Part shown: in pieces, positions 14,344 through 21,384 of the stretch
Position numbering within the stretch: position 1 is the first letter of the stretch
Layout: every line of letters begins with the position of its first letter
Assembly (NCBI GenBank): GCA_036260665.1
Contig: DATAMF010000237.1
Span: 1 to 21,384, forward strand
From: DATAMF01 sp036260665
Lineage (GTDB): Bacteria; Chloroflexota; Anaerolineae; Aggregatilineales; Aggregatilineaceae
Length of the DNA stretch: 21,384 bases
Reading direction: 5' to 3'
Notes under the pieces: generated by a model
What the model saw: only the letters and a program-made list of their open reading frames with translations
Database searches by the model: none
What the model was told of the DNA's origin: nothing
Program-made: the position numbers and the translations under genes

Positions 14344-14754
14344 TTAGAACTCTTGTTCGCCTTCCGGGACGTAAAAGAGCGTGATCTGTAAGCCGTCGGG
14401 CGACTGCACACGGGCGTTGACGTGTCCCCAAGGGGTCGTAACCGGCGCGTGAACCAGCGTCGCGCCCCAGGCCAGCACCCGCTTCAGGGCGGCGTCGAGG
14501 TCGGGAACCCGCAGAGCGAACCGGATCGGGCCGCTGACGCGCTGGCCGACTTCAAGCTGATCGACCATCGCGGCGTGGGGTTCGTTGAACACTTCGAGGG
14601 TGGCGCGGCCCATTTCGAAGATCAGGGCGCGGCTGGCGTCATCCGTCCATAACTGCGCGGGATCGAGGCCGAGGCCGTCCCGGTAGAACGAAACGAGATG
14701 ATCGTAATCAGCGGTGGTAACTGCTATACGCAGTTCAAGTATGGGTGATTGCAT
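14344..14754 (-). CDS. VOC-superfamily (glyoxalase-like) protein
   Basis: A 136-residue protein from ATG 14754 (MQSPILELRIAVTTADYDHL) with AAGGAGG six bases upstream. It has two beta-alpha-beta-beta-beta modules: LRIAVTTADYDHLVSFYRDGLGLDP with ALIFEMGRATLEVFNEP, then IRFALRVPDLDAALKRVLAWGATL with VNARVQSPDGLQITLFYVPE. This is the vicinal-oxygen-chelate fold of glyoxalase I, bleomycin-resistance and dioxygenase proteins. The typical first metal ligand position carries Arg rather than His (ELRIAV), so a lyase activity is uncertain. The frame stays open back to 15057, but that part runs antisense to the DUF3224 gene and is not credible. Confidence 0.85.
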   Translation of the reverse strand: MQSPILELRIAVTTADYDHLVSFYRDGLGLDPAQLWTDDASRALIFEMGRATLEVFNEPHAAMVDQLEVGQRVSGPIRFALRVPDLDAALKRVLAWGATLVHAPVTTPWGHVNARVQSPDGLQITLFYVPEGEQEF

Positions 14755-14799
14755 CGCTGCCTCCTTGTCCTTCATTCGTTTTAGCAGGAGAGATGAAAG

Positions 14800-15228
14800 T
14801 TGACCACACAAGCAAAGTCCACCTATCAACTGAAAAAGTGGGATGAAAAGACGTGGGATGGGAAATCCTATCAGGACGTCGCTGGGTCCAAGCTGACGGT
14901 GGCCGTGGTGGAGAAGCAGTATCAGGGCGATCTCGAAGGCACGGGGACGATGGAACTGTTTATGTTTTACCGTGAGGATGGAACGGCGCATTTTACCGGA
15001 TTGGAGCGTATTGAGGGGAAACTCGCAGGACGGGCAGGTGGTTTTGTGCTGGAACATCAGGGCGTGTTCGAAGATGGACTGGTAAAGGGAAGTTGGACCG
15101 TAGTGGAGCGATCCGGGTCGGGCGAATTGGCTGGATTACGCGGCAGCGGGTCGTCGGAGATCGGGCATCTGGAGGAGTATCCGTTCGAGCTGGCGTATGA
15201 ATTCGGAACCCTCCCGCCCTTCAGTTAA
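14800..15228 (+). CDS. DUF3224-family protein
   Basis: A 142-residue protein with an eight-stranded barrel-like pattern: KLTVAVVEKQYQGDLEGTGT, ELFMFYREDGTAHFTGLERI, GRAGGFVLEHQGVFEDGLVK and GELAGLRGSGSSEIGHLEEY, ending in YPFELAYEF. This fits DUF3224 (allene-oxide-cyclase-barrel-like), whose function is unknown. Initiation is by TTG at 14800 with GGAG nine bases upstream; the nearby ATG at 14793 is in another frame. It is divergent from the VOC gene with only 45 bp between start codons, so their promoters must overlap each other's coding regions. Confidence 0.82.
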   Translation: MTTQAKSTYQLKKWDEKTWDGKSYQDVAGSKLTVAVVEKQYQGDLEGTGTMELFMFYREDGTAHFTGLERIEGKLAGRAGGFVLEHQGVFEDGLVKGSWTVVERSGSGELAGLRGSGSSEIGHLEEYPFELAYEFGTLPPFS

Positions 15229-15231
15229 GCG

Positions 15232-15266
15232 TTAAATCCCTGCTCGCTGCGCAGAGAGGGATTTAA
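15232..15266. terminator. Hairpin after the DUF3224 gene
   Basis: Ten-base arms TTAAATCCCT and AGGGATTTAA around a 15-nt loop, directly after the stop codon. No T-run follows, so it may stop transcription weakly or protect the 3' end. Confidence 0.5.
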
Positions 15267-15283
15267 GGGCAGCGGATCACGGG

Positions 15284-15315
15284 AGAAAAAAAGAGCGAGT
15301 CCGGGGACTCGCTCT
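15284..15315 (-). terminator. Rho-independent terminator of the secreted-protein gene
   Basis: Perfect 11-bp stem, AGAGCGAGTCC (15292-15302) and GGACTCGCTCT (15305-15315), followed on the minus strand by a T-run (AAAAAAA at 15286-15292 on the plus strand). It lies about 20 bp downstream of the stop at 15336 on that strand. Confidence 0.9.
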
Positions 15316-15335
15316 GGTTGGAACACAGGGGAAAG

Positions 15336-15935
15336 TTAGCTGACCGGGACGCCGACACATGAGGTCGGAATCCAGCCGGTGGATACACCGCCGACGAAAA
15401 TTTCGGTCCAGGATTTGCCATCCGGGGCGACCGCCGGTGTGGGGCCGACGAACCATGTCTGACCATTGTGAATCCAGGTGTCGGCCACCGCACCACCGCC
15501 CGCGCTGCTGTAGACCATGGTGTCGCAGGTGATGTAGTGATTGGTGAAGGTCGCCGGAATGGTCGGGCCAGGGAAGCCGTTGTCGCAGTAGCCTTCCGCG
15601 TACATATAAGATTCCCCGTCCCAATCCTCTGGGTCGGATGTCGGCGAACCCCAGACCCAGCCTTCGAGGTAGGTGCCTTCGGGAACGGATGGGAAGAAGG
15701 CCCCTAAGGTGAAGTTCCCGCCAGTGACTTTAAACGATTGAAAGAACAGGTCTTTGTCCGTCGCGGGATTGTAGACTTCGACCACGATATAGGGCGCGTT
15801 GGTGGTGCCTGTTACCGAAAAACTGCCACAATCGGCGCTGAAAGAAGACACATCCGCGTAAGCCTGAACTGAAGAAGCATGATTGGGAAGAAGGGCAAAG
15901 GCAAGGAAGAGTGCAATGATGAAGATTCTTTTCAT
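15336..15935 (-). CDS. Secreted protein of unknown function, SH3-like C-terminus
   Basis: A 199-residue exported protein. Residues 1-25 are a signal peptide (MKRIFIIALFLAFALLPNHA then SSVQA). The middle is beta-rich (FSADCGSFSVTGTTNAPYIV, TGGNFTLGAFFPSVPEGTYL), and the C-terminal ~70 residues (TWIHNGQTWFVGPTPAVAPD, GVSTGWIPTSCV) have an SH3b-like feel. Four cysteines could form disulphides. The third of three close ATGs (15935) is preferred because AAGGA is then nine bases upstream; 15944 is possible. A strong terminator follows. It is a single gene; the family was not recognised. Confidence 0.7.
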   Translation of the reverse strand: MKRIFIIALFLAFALLPNHASSVQAYADVSSFSADCGSFSVTGTTNAPYIVVEVYNPATDKDLFFQSFKVTGGNFTLGAFFPSVPEGTYLEGWVWGSPTSDPEDWDGESYMYAEGYCDNGFPGPTIPATFTNHYITCDTMVYSSAGGGAVADTWIHNGQTWFVGPTPAVAPDGKSWTEIFVGGVSTGWIPTSCVGVPVS

Positions 15936-15999
15936 AACCATCATTCCTTTCGAAAATAAGCCGCTTACAATTTTAGGATAGGACTAAGGTATGGGGCTG

Positions 16000-17676
16000 T
16001 CAATCAAGATTTATAACATTTTTATGAGTTTCAGGCAGTTCGTCCAGCCAGGTGCGGGCGTAGTGGAGCGCGTCGGACGTGGAGAGCAGCAGTACATCGG
16101 TGGCGGGGAAAATGTTCTCGCGGCCCAGACGGTTTATGGCTCCGGTGCGGGTCAGGGTTTGCAGCACCTGATCATCCACGCCGCATAAAATGAGCTTACC
16201 CTGGTGCTCGCGGAGGCGTTCGGCGTAATTGACCAGCGTGGAGATGCCCGTCCCCGCCAGCCCGACATCCCCGCGCAGGCGCAGAATCACCACCGGATAG
16301 CGCGATCCGGTGGGGCGTGGCAGGCGGGCCTCCACTTCACGCATGGCGGCAAAAAACAGACTGCCTTGAATCGAGAGGATGATGGGTTCGGCGCTGGGAA
16401 GCAGATGGGGAACGGTTTTCACCTCGCGGAAGAGGTGATCACCCACCGGGATCAATTGGGTGATGCGGAGGTGACTGGACTGCTGAAGGTGGAGAGTCAG
16501 CGAAAGCAGCACGCCGACATAAACCGCATACTGGAGCGGCAGGATCAGGGTGGCGAGCAAGGTGGCGAGCATGGCCCAGCGCCCCCGCCAACTGGCATGC
16601 CAGATAAAGCGGATGCGGGCGGGGCTGATGAGGGAGATCGCGGCGACAATGAGATGTCCAGCCAGCGCCGCAAGGGTGATACGTTCGACCAGCGGGGCAC
16701 CGAGAATCATGAGCAGCGCGACGAACAACCCGGACCAGACATTCGCCCAGCGGGTGTGCGCCCCGGCTTTCAGGTTGACCGCCGTGCGCGAGAGTGATCC
16801 GCCAGCGGGCATGGTCTGGAAGAGCGATCCGAGCAAGTTGGCCGCGCCCTGACCGAGAAATTCGCGCGAGGCGTTGGGAAGCTGATTGTTGGGTTCGCGC
16901 AGGGTTTGCGAGAGCGCCGCCGTTTGGACCAGCCCTAAAACCGCAATCGCCAGCGCCGCCGCCGCTAATTCAGGGATCAGATGGGCATCGGGGAGGCGGA
17001 TGTCTGGCAGTTGGCGCGGGACGTGTGACAGGTCCGACACCAGCAGGACGCCGTGCTCATCCCAGTTGAGCAGCGCCACGCCGAGACTGGTGATGATGAT
17101 GGCGATCAGGGTGGCGAAATTGGATAGGCGCGACTGGTGCAGGGCCACAATCAGCAGCATGGCCGCCGTGCCAGTGAGGAACGTAGGCACATTCAGGCGG
17201 GGAAGATGGAGCAGCAGTTCGCCTGTTTCCTGCAAGAGGATAGCGTATTCCTGGGTGTGGATGCCTGTCAGATGATTCAACTGGCCGAGCAACACCAGCA
17301 GCGCCGCCCCGGTCACGAAGCCCGTCATGACGGCGGCTGAGACAAAACGAGTCAATCCCCCTAAACGAAACACGCCCATCAGAAGCTGGATGACACCGAC
17401 AAGAAATGTCAGGGTGATGAGGCGCGCCAGCAGATCGTCCTGCCCGGCGAAGGGGGCCAGCGTACTGGCGACGACCACGGCCAGCGCATTGGTGGGGCCG
17501 GTGGTCATGTAAGTGGAACTGCCGATCAGACTGGCAACGATGGTCGAAATAATAGCGGTATAGAGGCCATACACCGGGCTGATGCCAGCCACGATGGCAA
17601 AGGCCATCGCCTGGGGCGCACCCGCTGTCGCTCCCGTAATTCCGGCAGAGAGATCAGATAATAAATCGCGTCGCAT
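16000..17676 (-). CDS. SulP-family anion transporter with STAS domain
   Basis: A 558-residue integral membrane permease of the SulP/SLC26 family, which carries sulfate, bicarbonate or other anions. The N-terminus has the family hallmark DLSAGITGATAGAPQAMAFA then GISPVYGLYTAI and GSSTYMTTGPTNALAV. About ten further hydrophobic segments run to residue ~400. The C-terminal STAS domain (about 425-545) includes PIILSIQGSLFFAAMREVEA and VVILRLRGDVGLAGTGISTL; here the usual Asp-x-Ser before the phosphosite region reads GDVGLAGTG. Length is typical. The ATG at 17676 has no clear ribosome-binding site. It is divergent from the SH3/FecR-like gene and is followed by the secreted-protein gene 65 bp downstream on the same strand. 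The substrate cannot be told. Confidence 0.93.
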   Translation of the reverse strand: MRRDLLSDLSAGITGATAGAPQAMAFAIVAGISPVYGLYTAIISTIVASLIGSSTYMTTGPTNALAVVVASTLAPFAGQDDLLARLITLTFLVGVIQLLMGVFRLGGLTRFVSAAVMTGFVTGAALLVLLGQLNHLTGIHTQEYAILLQETGELLLHLPRLNVPTFLTGTAAMLLIVALHQSRLSNFATLIAIIITSLGVALLNWDEHGVLLVSDLSHVPRQLPDIRLPDAHLIPELAAAALAIAVLGLVQTAALSQTLREPNNQLPNASREFLGQGAANLLGSLFQTMPAGGSLSRTAVNLKAGAHTRWANVWSGLFVALLMILGAPLVERITLAALAGHLIVAAISLISPARIRFIWHASWRGRWAMLATLLATLILPLQYAVYVGVLLSLTLHLQQSSHLRITQLIPVGDHLFREVKTVPHLLPSAEPIILSIQGSLFFAAMREVEARLPRPTGSRYPVVILRLRGDVGLAGTGISTLVNYAERLREHQGKLILCGVDDQVLQTLTRTGAINRLGRENIFPATDVLLLSTSDALHYARTWLDELPETHKNVINLD

Positions 17677-17781
17677 GACCGAAGCTTACCGTGTAGGAAG
17701 GATGTACGCCAGTGGCAAGGATGATGCGCAAAATTAAAAAACCGACTATTATATAAATAAGGTTATCATGGAAAATACATA

Positions 17782-19173
17782 ATGAAGCCGATCAAGACCA
17801 CACGACATGTTCTACTGCTTTTGCTGGTCCTGCTGCCGGGTACGGCAAGCGCCGCGCCCCAGGTGACGGAAAACAAATGCCAGGATCTGGTGGAAACCGC
17901 CCTGCTGGATACCTATGATCGCTGCGATTTGACAGGACGTAACCAAGCCTGCTACGGGCATTCTTCGATTTTGGCCCTCCCTCATTCGCCCACAGCGACA
18001 TTTGAATTTGAAAAGGCCGGTGATATTACTAACGTGGCGGATATTCAGACGATGCGGCTGAGCGCGATGAACGAAGCAGCGGATCAGTGGGGCGTGGCCC
18101 TGCTGCGGCTGCAAAGCGCCGTAACAGATAAAAATATCACGCTGCTGCTGTTCGGTAATGTGGAAGTTGAAAACCGCGTAACGGGCGGGGAGCAGATGGA
18201 AGCCCATGTGACGGCTACCACGCTGGTACGTGTCCGCGAGTCGCCTAACGTTCACGCGCCACAGGTGGCGACGTTCGATCCCGGTGATGCGGTGGTGGCG
18301 AATGGCCGCCTGAGCGACGGATCATGGGTGCGCGTGATTCTGCCGGACGAGGCAGGATATGGCTGGGTGTATGCGCCGCTGCTGAGCAGCGACGGTGACA
18401 GCGGGGATCTGATGGCGCTGACCGTGATTGACGATGCGGTGGCGGACTACGGGCCGATGCGGGCGTTTTATCTGCAAACAGGCAGCGATGATGCGGTGTG
18501 CCAGGAAGCGCCCGAAAGCGGTATGCTGATTCAGACGCCGGAAGGAGTCGCGCACGTTTCGCTGCTGATTAACGAGGTCAGTGTTGAAATCGGATCGACT
18601 GTGTTTTTCCAGGCGGTGCCGGGAAAAAATCTGACGATCAGCGTGGTGGAAGGCTCCGCGAAGGTCGAGGCGATGGGGGCGAAGGCGGAGGCGAAGGCGG
18701 GCCAGCAGATTGAAGTGCCGCTGCAAGTCGATGCGAAACCCGCCGGACAGCCCAGCGAACCGAAAGCGTACACGATGGCGCAGGTCGCGCCGCTGCCGAT
18801 CCAGTTGTTGGAGCGGGAGATCGAGATTGCGGAGCCGGATAACGCCACACCCACCGAAGAAGCGACGGAAGCCGTGCCGACAGAAGACGTGTCACCTGAT
18901 GAACCCACAGCGGAACCGACGGAGGCCGTTACGTTCGAAGCGACGGAAGAAGTGATGCCAACCGAAGAGGTTATGCCAACCGAGGAGATCACGCCAACGA
19001 TGGACTTTCCGCCCGTCGTGACGGCGGAGGTGTTCCCCACACCGACGGACATTCCGACCATGGAGATTCGACCCACCGAGGAAGCGACTGCTGTTGCGAC
19101 ATGGGACGCAACCAGGGACCTGCCGGTGCAGACGCCTATTCCAACTGAACCACCGACCCCCGCGCCGGGGTAG
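17782..19173 (+). CDS. Secreted SH3b and FecR-like domain protein with PTEE tail
   Basis: A 463-residue exported protein. Signal peptide 1-25 (MKPIKTTRHVLLLLLVLLPG). Residues 30-125 form an N-terminal domain with Cys33, Cys48 and Cys57. An SH3b domain covers about 143-203 (TTLVRVRESPNVHAPQVATF to GYGWVYAPLL), a fold that often binds cell-wall or glycan ligands. A FecR-like segment covers about 246-314 (GMLIQTPEGVAHVSLLINEV, SAKVEAMG). The last ~110 residues are Thr/Pro/Glu repeats (PTEEATEAVPTEDV), a probably disordered stalk. The ribosome-binding site is weak (GGAA), and an AT-rich divergent promoter region precedes it. A split terminator lies from 19182. It may act with the downstream membrane kinase, which also has SH3-like outer domains; this is inference. 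Confidence 0.82.
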   Translation: MKPIKTTRHVLLLLLVLLPGTASAAPQVTENKCQDLVETALLDTYDRCDLTGRNQACYGHSSILALPHSPTATFEFEKAGDITNVADIQTMRLSAMNEAADQWGVALLRLQSAVTDKNITLLLFGNVEVENRVTGGEQMEAHVTATTLVRVRESPNVHAPQVATFDPGDAVVANGRLSDGSWVRVILPDEAGYGWVYAPLLSSDGDSGDLMALTVIDDAVADYGPMRAFYLQTGSDDAVCQEAPESGMLIQTPEGVAHVSLLINEVSVEIGSTVFFQAVPGKNLTISVVEGSAKVEAMGAKAEAKAGQQIEVPLQVDAKPAGQPSEPKAYTMAQVAPLPIQLLEREIEIAEPDNATPTEEATEAVPTEDVSPDEPTAEPTEAVTFEATEEVMPTEEVMPTEEITPTMDFPPVVTAEVFPTPTDIPTMEIRPTEEATAVATWDATRDLPVQTPIPTEPPTPAPG

Positions 19174-19181
19174 GTGCGATT

Positions 19182-19205
19182 AAAACAGGAGCCAGTTCGC
19201 GCTCC
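19182..19205 (+). other. Left half of a split terminator plus direct repeat
   Basis: AAAACAGGAGC (19182-19192) is the exact inverse complement of GCTCCTGTTTT at 19617-19627, and it lies 9 bp after the stop codon. The 14-bp CCAGTTCGCGCTCC (19192-19205) recurs at 19608-19621. Joining the two halves gives an 11-bp stem, an eight-base loop and a T-run. Confidence 0.7.
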
Positions 19206-19279
19206 CTAGGCATCAGGATCAGACCCCCACTGGCGTAGCTAATCATTATCCACAAGTCGGGGTAGAGCGAAAAATTAAC

Positions 19280-19466
19280 GGGGCAATTCATGAATTGCCC
19301 CTACGCACCTCACCCCCTGCCCCCTCTCCAACCGAGTTGGCGCGGCAAGCCGACGCCCCGACAACTGGCGGGCATCAAGCGCGGGGCGTATCGCAATACG
19401 CCCCTACGACGGAGCCGTTGATCTGCGTTCTGGAAGATGTGGTATAGCCACGCGCGGAGAAAGGCG
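19280..19466. repeat. Modular palindromic repeat, locus 2 unit 1
   Basis: The same module order as locus 1: P1 (19280-19301, a perfect 22-bp palindrome, half-site GGGGCAATTCA), CCTCACCCCCTG and a truncated P2 (CTCCAACCGAGTTGG), P3 (GCGGCAAGCCGACGCCCC), P4 (19383-19404, arms GGGGCGTAT and ATACGCCCC), and P5 (19421 onward, TTCTGGAAGATGTGGTATAG then CGCGCGGAGAAAGGCGTGCA). Confidence 0.8.
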
Positions 19467-19550
19467 TGCATTGCCCCTACGAACCTCACCCCCTACCCCC
19501 TCGCCAACTCGGTTGGCGAGGGGGAAAAGCGGGCACGGCCAGCCGCGCGC
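19467..19550. repeat. Modular palindromic repeat, locus 2 unit 2 (partial)
   Basis: Begins with the right half of P1 (ATTGCCCCTACGAA), then CCTCACCCCCTA and a perfect P2 hairpin (19496-19524, arms CCCCCTCGCCAAC and GTTGGCGAGGGGG around TCG), then a P3-like GGGCACGGCCAGCCGCGCGC. P4 and P5 are missing. Confidence 0.75.
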
Positions 19551-19607
19551 CTACCCAAAGCCTGCATATCGGGCGATTCTCAGTTGAAAAGGGGTACCTA
19601 TAAGGAA

Positions 19608-19630
19608 CCAGTTCGCGCTCCTGTTTTTTT
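19608..19630 (+). terminator. Right half of the split terminator
   Basis: Direct repeat CCAGTTCGCGCTCC (19608-19621), then TGTTTTTTT. GCTCCTGTTTT here pairs exactly with AAAACAGGAGC at 19182-19192, now 424 bp upstream. Alone it lacks a full local stem partner (GGAACC upstream). Confidence 0.65.
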
Positions 19631-19707
19631 CATACAACTTTCACAAATCAAACCCGCTTTTGGCGATAAGATAAGCAGTAGTACTTAGGACCGCTGCGGG
19701 GGCATGA

Positions 19708-21384
19708 ATGAGTATTTTTCCCTCTCTGCCAATTGATTTTGGCCCTTACCACGTTGAAGAGAGTCTGGGCGCGGGTGGAATGGCGACGGTGTACCGGGCG
19801 TTCGACCAGAACCGCCAGGAATGGGTCGCGCTCAAAATCCTCCATCCGAATTTTGCCGCCCAACCCGCTATTGTGCAGCGTTTTCAGCAAGAGGCCAGGA
19901 TCGCACAGAGTCTAGAACATGCTCATATCGTGCGGGTGATCGATTATGGCGTGATTGACACGATTCCTTATATTGCGCTGGAATATATTTCCGGGGGGAG
20001 CCTGATGGACCGGCTGCAACAGCCGACCCGCATCACCTTGCAGCAGGCGGCGCGGCTGTTGTCGCAAGTGGCATCGGGACTGGATTACGCCCACCGACAG
20101 GGGATCATTCACCGGGATGTCAAACCGGGGAACGTGCTGCTGGACGGACAGGGGCGGGTGGCGCTCACTGATTTCGGTATTGCGCGCGTGCTGGATGCCA
20201 CACACCTGACTTCAACAGGGTTGATGCCGGGCACACCGCTGTTTATGTCACCGGAACAGGCACGCGGGCAGCGGGATGTGGACGAGCGGACGGATGTGTA
20301 TGCGCTGGCGGTGATGGGATATTTGCTGGCAACCGGACAGCATCCATTTACGGGGGGGCGAAGCGCTGGCAATTCTCAACCAACATCTGACGGTTGATCC
20401 GGCGACGCCCACCAGCGTGAATCCCCTGCTGCCGAAGGCGCTGAATAAGGTGCTGCTCAAGGGGCTGGCAAAAAATCGGGAGGCGCGCTATGCGTCGGCG
20501 GGCGAGTTGGCGCGCGATTTTGCGCATGCGGTCGGTATGGCGGGCCAGACCACGACGCTGATCCGGCTGGATGAAGCCAGCGCCAGCCCGATCAGCCCGG
20601 TCAGTTTGTGGCAGTCCAAACGGCGAAAGAACTATCAGGCCGGGTACTGGATCCCGGTGGCAATGCTGGCACTGCTGGTGATGTTTTTGGTGATACGGAT
20701 CATACGAGATGATGACAGGCCCACAATTACTACGATCACCGATGGGAATAACGCTTCACCTGTTTATTTTCCAACAGTGACCTACAGCCCAACCGTTACC
20801 GTTGTGTCTATGTTTACGCGCGCGCCTACTGTGACCTCAACGTTCACCCCCACGCTGTCCGGAGAGGATCAAGGCTGGACTGCGGGGGCGGCGACTATGC
20901 CCGCCTCACCGACCTACACGGCGTCACCCCAGGTGCGGGTCTATAACACCGCGGGGGGCGTGGTGCGGAGCGGGCCGGGGGAATGGTACCCGGTGATTGC
21001 GGAAGTCGGGCATAAAGACTCATTTAGGGTGGTGGCATGCAGCGAAGCCAACCTGACGTGGTATCTGATCGTCTTGCCCTGGGGGGAGCAGGGCTGGATT
21101 TCGGGGGCGGATGCTGTGCCAAGCGGTGGGTTGGCTCCGGCGGAAATACCTACGGCGGCGACTATTCCGCCCACACCGGACTTGACCCTGACCGACATCA
21201 TTCTGCCTACCCCCCAAATCCAGGTGAACAGCAGTGTCGGGGGATTTGTGCGGAGCGGGCCGGGCGTGGGGTATCCGGTGATTGGAGAAGTCAAGGCGGC
21301 GGAGTCGTTTGCGGTGCTGGGGTATTGGGCGGGTGATCCGGTCTGGTATCTGATCATGCTGCCCTGGGGCGAGCAGGGTTGGAT
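19708..21384 (+). pseudogene. Membrane Ser/Thr protein kinase with SH3-like repeats, frameshifted, partial at window end
   Basis: A Hanks-type kinase broken by one extra base. Residues 1-216 have all kinase motifs: G-loop GAGGMATVYRA (21-31), Lys43 in VALKIL, Glu63, HRDVKPGNVLL (135-145), DFGIAR (155-160) and SPEQARG. At 20352-20358 a run of seven G shifts the frame, and a stop follows at 20395. With six G the reading continues EALAILNQHLTVDPATPTSV and stays open to the window end, 341 more codons. That part holds the rest of the kinase lobe, a transmembrane helix (YWIPVAMLALLVMFLVIRII, 20646-20705), a Thr/Pro linker and two SH3-like repeats (VVRSGPGEWYPVIAEV and FVRSGPGVGYPVIGEV). This is a PknB-like plan with SH3 in place of PASTA. 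A sequencing error is as likely as a true mutation. Confidence 0.8.
20927..21384 (+). repeat. Tandem SH3-like coding repeats
   Basis: Two units (from about 20934 and about 21222) share near-identical DNA blocks such as GTGCGGAGCGGGCCGGG and later TGGTATCTGATC and CCCTGGGG, separated by a Pro/Thr linker. This indicates a fairly recent domain duplication. The second unit is cut by the window end. Confidence 0.75.

Noticed and set aside
14755..15057. N-terminal extension of the VOC protein
   Set aside because: Antisense to the DUF3224 gene, and the VOC fold begins at the 14754 ATG with its own AAGGAGG site.
18531..19076. Minus-strand Ser/Val/Gly-rich frame
   Set aside because: Shadow of the PTEE low-complexity tail of the secreted SH3/FecR-like protein.

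Overview
The window reads as a piece of a moderately GC-rich bacterial chromosome. It has short, mostly monocistronic genes on both strands, good Shine-Dalgarno sites, many secreted or lipid-anchored proteins with Thr/Pro/Glu-rich linkers, SH3-like modules, a GerMN-type lipoprotein, a Hanks-type Ser/Thr kinase, DUF4139, DUF3224 and DUF4179-like proteins, and intergenic palindromes of the form GTAGGGGC...GCCCCTAC. Together these most resemble Chloroflexota (Anaerolineae-like). This placement is an inference from gene style. There is no rRNA or other marker gene.

Layout. 1-386 (-) is the start of an ABC-2 type exporter ATPase. 494-1609 (-) is a membrane-anchored pentapeptide-repeat protein. 1821-2813 (-) is a NYN-domain putative ribonuclease with LOTUS-like C-terminal domains. 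3030-3521 (+) is a DinB-family protein. 3656-4929 is a complete insertion sequence with near-perfect ~31-bp terminal inverted repeats and an ISH3/IS4-like DDE transposase, inserted beside a small array of AAAGTAG palindromes. 4976-7017 (-) is a two-gene unit, a DoxX-like membrane protein followed by a secreted DUF4139 protein. 7206-8734 (+) encodes a GerMN lipoprotein and a membrane-anchored alpha/beta hydrolase. A second hydrolase (8721-9704, -) converges on it. 9895-11493 (+) is an ECF sigma factor with a probable membrane anti-sigma factor. 11494-12537 is a 1-kb non-coding stretch of modular palindromic repeats. 12538-13261 (+) holds two small genes. 13250-14233 (-) is a secreted beta-propeller. 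14344-14754 (-) is a VOC protein, divergent from a DUF3224 protein (14800-15228, +). 15336-15935 (-) is a secreted protein with its own terminator. 16000-17676 (-) is a SulP anion transporter with a STAS domain. 17782-19173 (+) is a secreted SH3/FecR-like protein. 19174-19707 is a second copy of the palindromic repeat cassette. 19708 to the window end (+) is a Ser/Thr kinase with a transmembrane helix and extracellular SH3-like repeats, broken by one extra G in a seven-G run.

Functional links are modest: sigma plus anti-sigma, DoxX plus DUF4139, and a possible surface-sensing pair (FecR-like protein and kinase). I see no complete defence island, CRISPR array or biosynthetic cluster.

The most unusual signals are structural. 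(1) A modular repeat unit with fixed order of palindromes (here named P1 to P5) occurs at two loci about 7 kb apart. At the second locus it appears to have split a Rho-independent terminator, leaving a 14-bp direct repeat on each side. (2) Two genes (pentapeptide protein, GerMN lipoprotein) are each bracketed by imperfect direct repeats that duplicate the leader of the next gene downstream. (3) A palindrome array was apparently used as the landing site of the insertion sequence.
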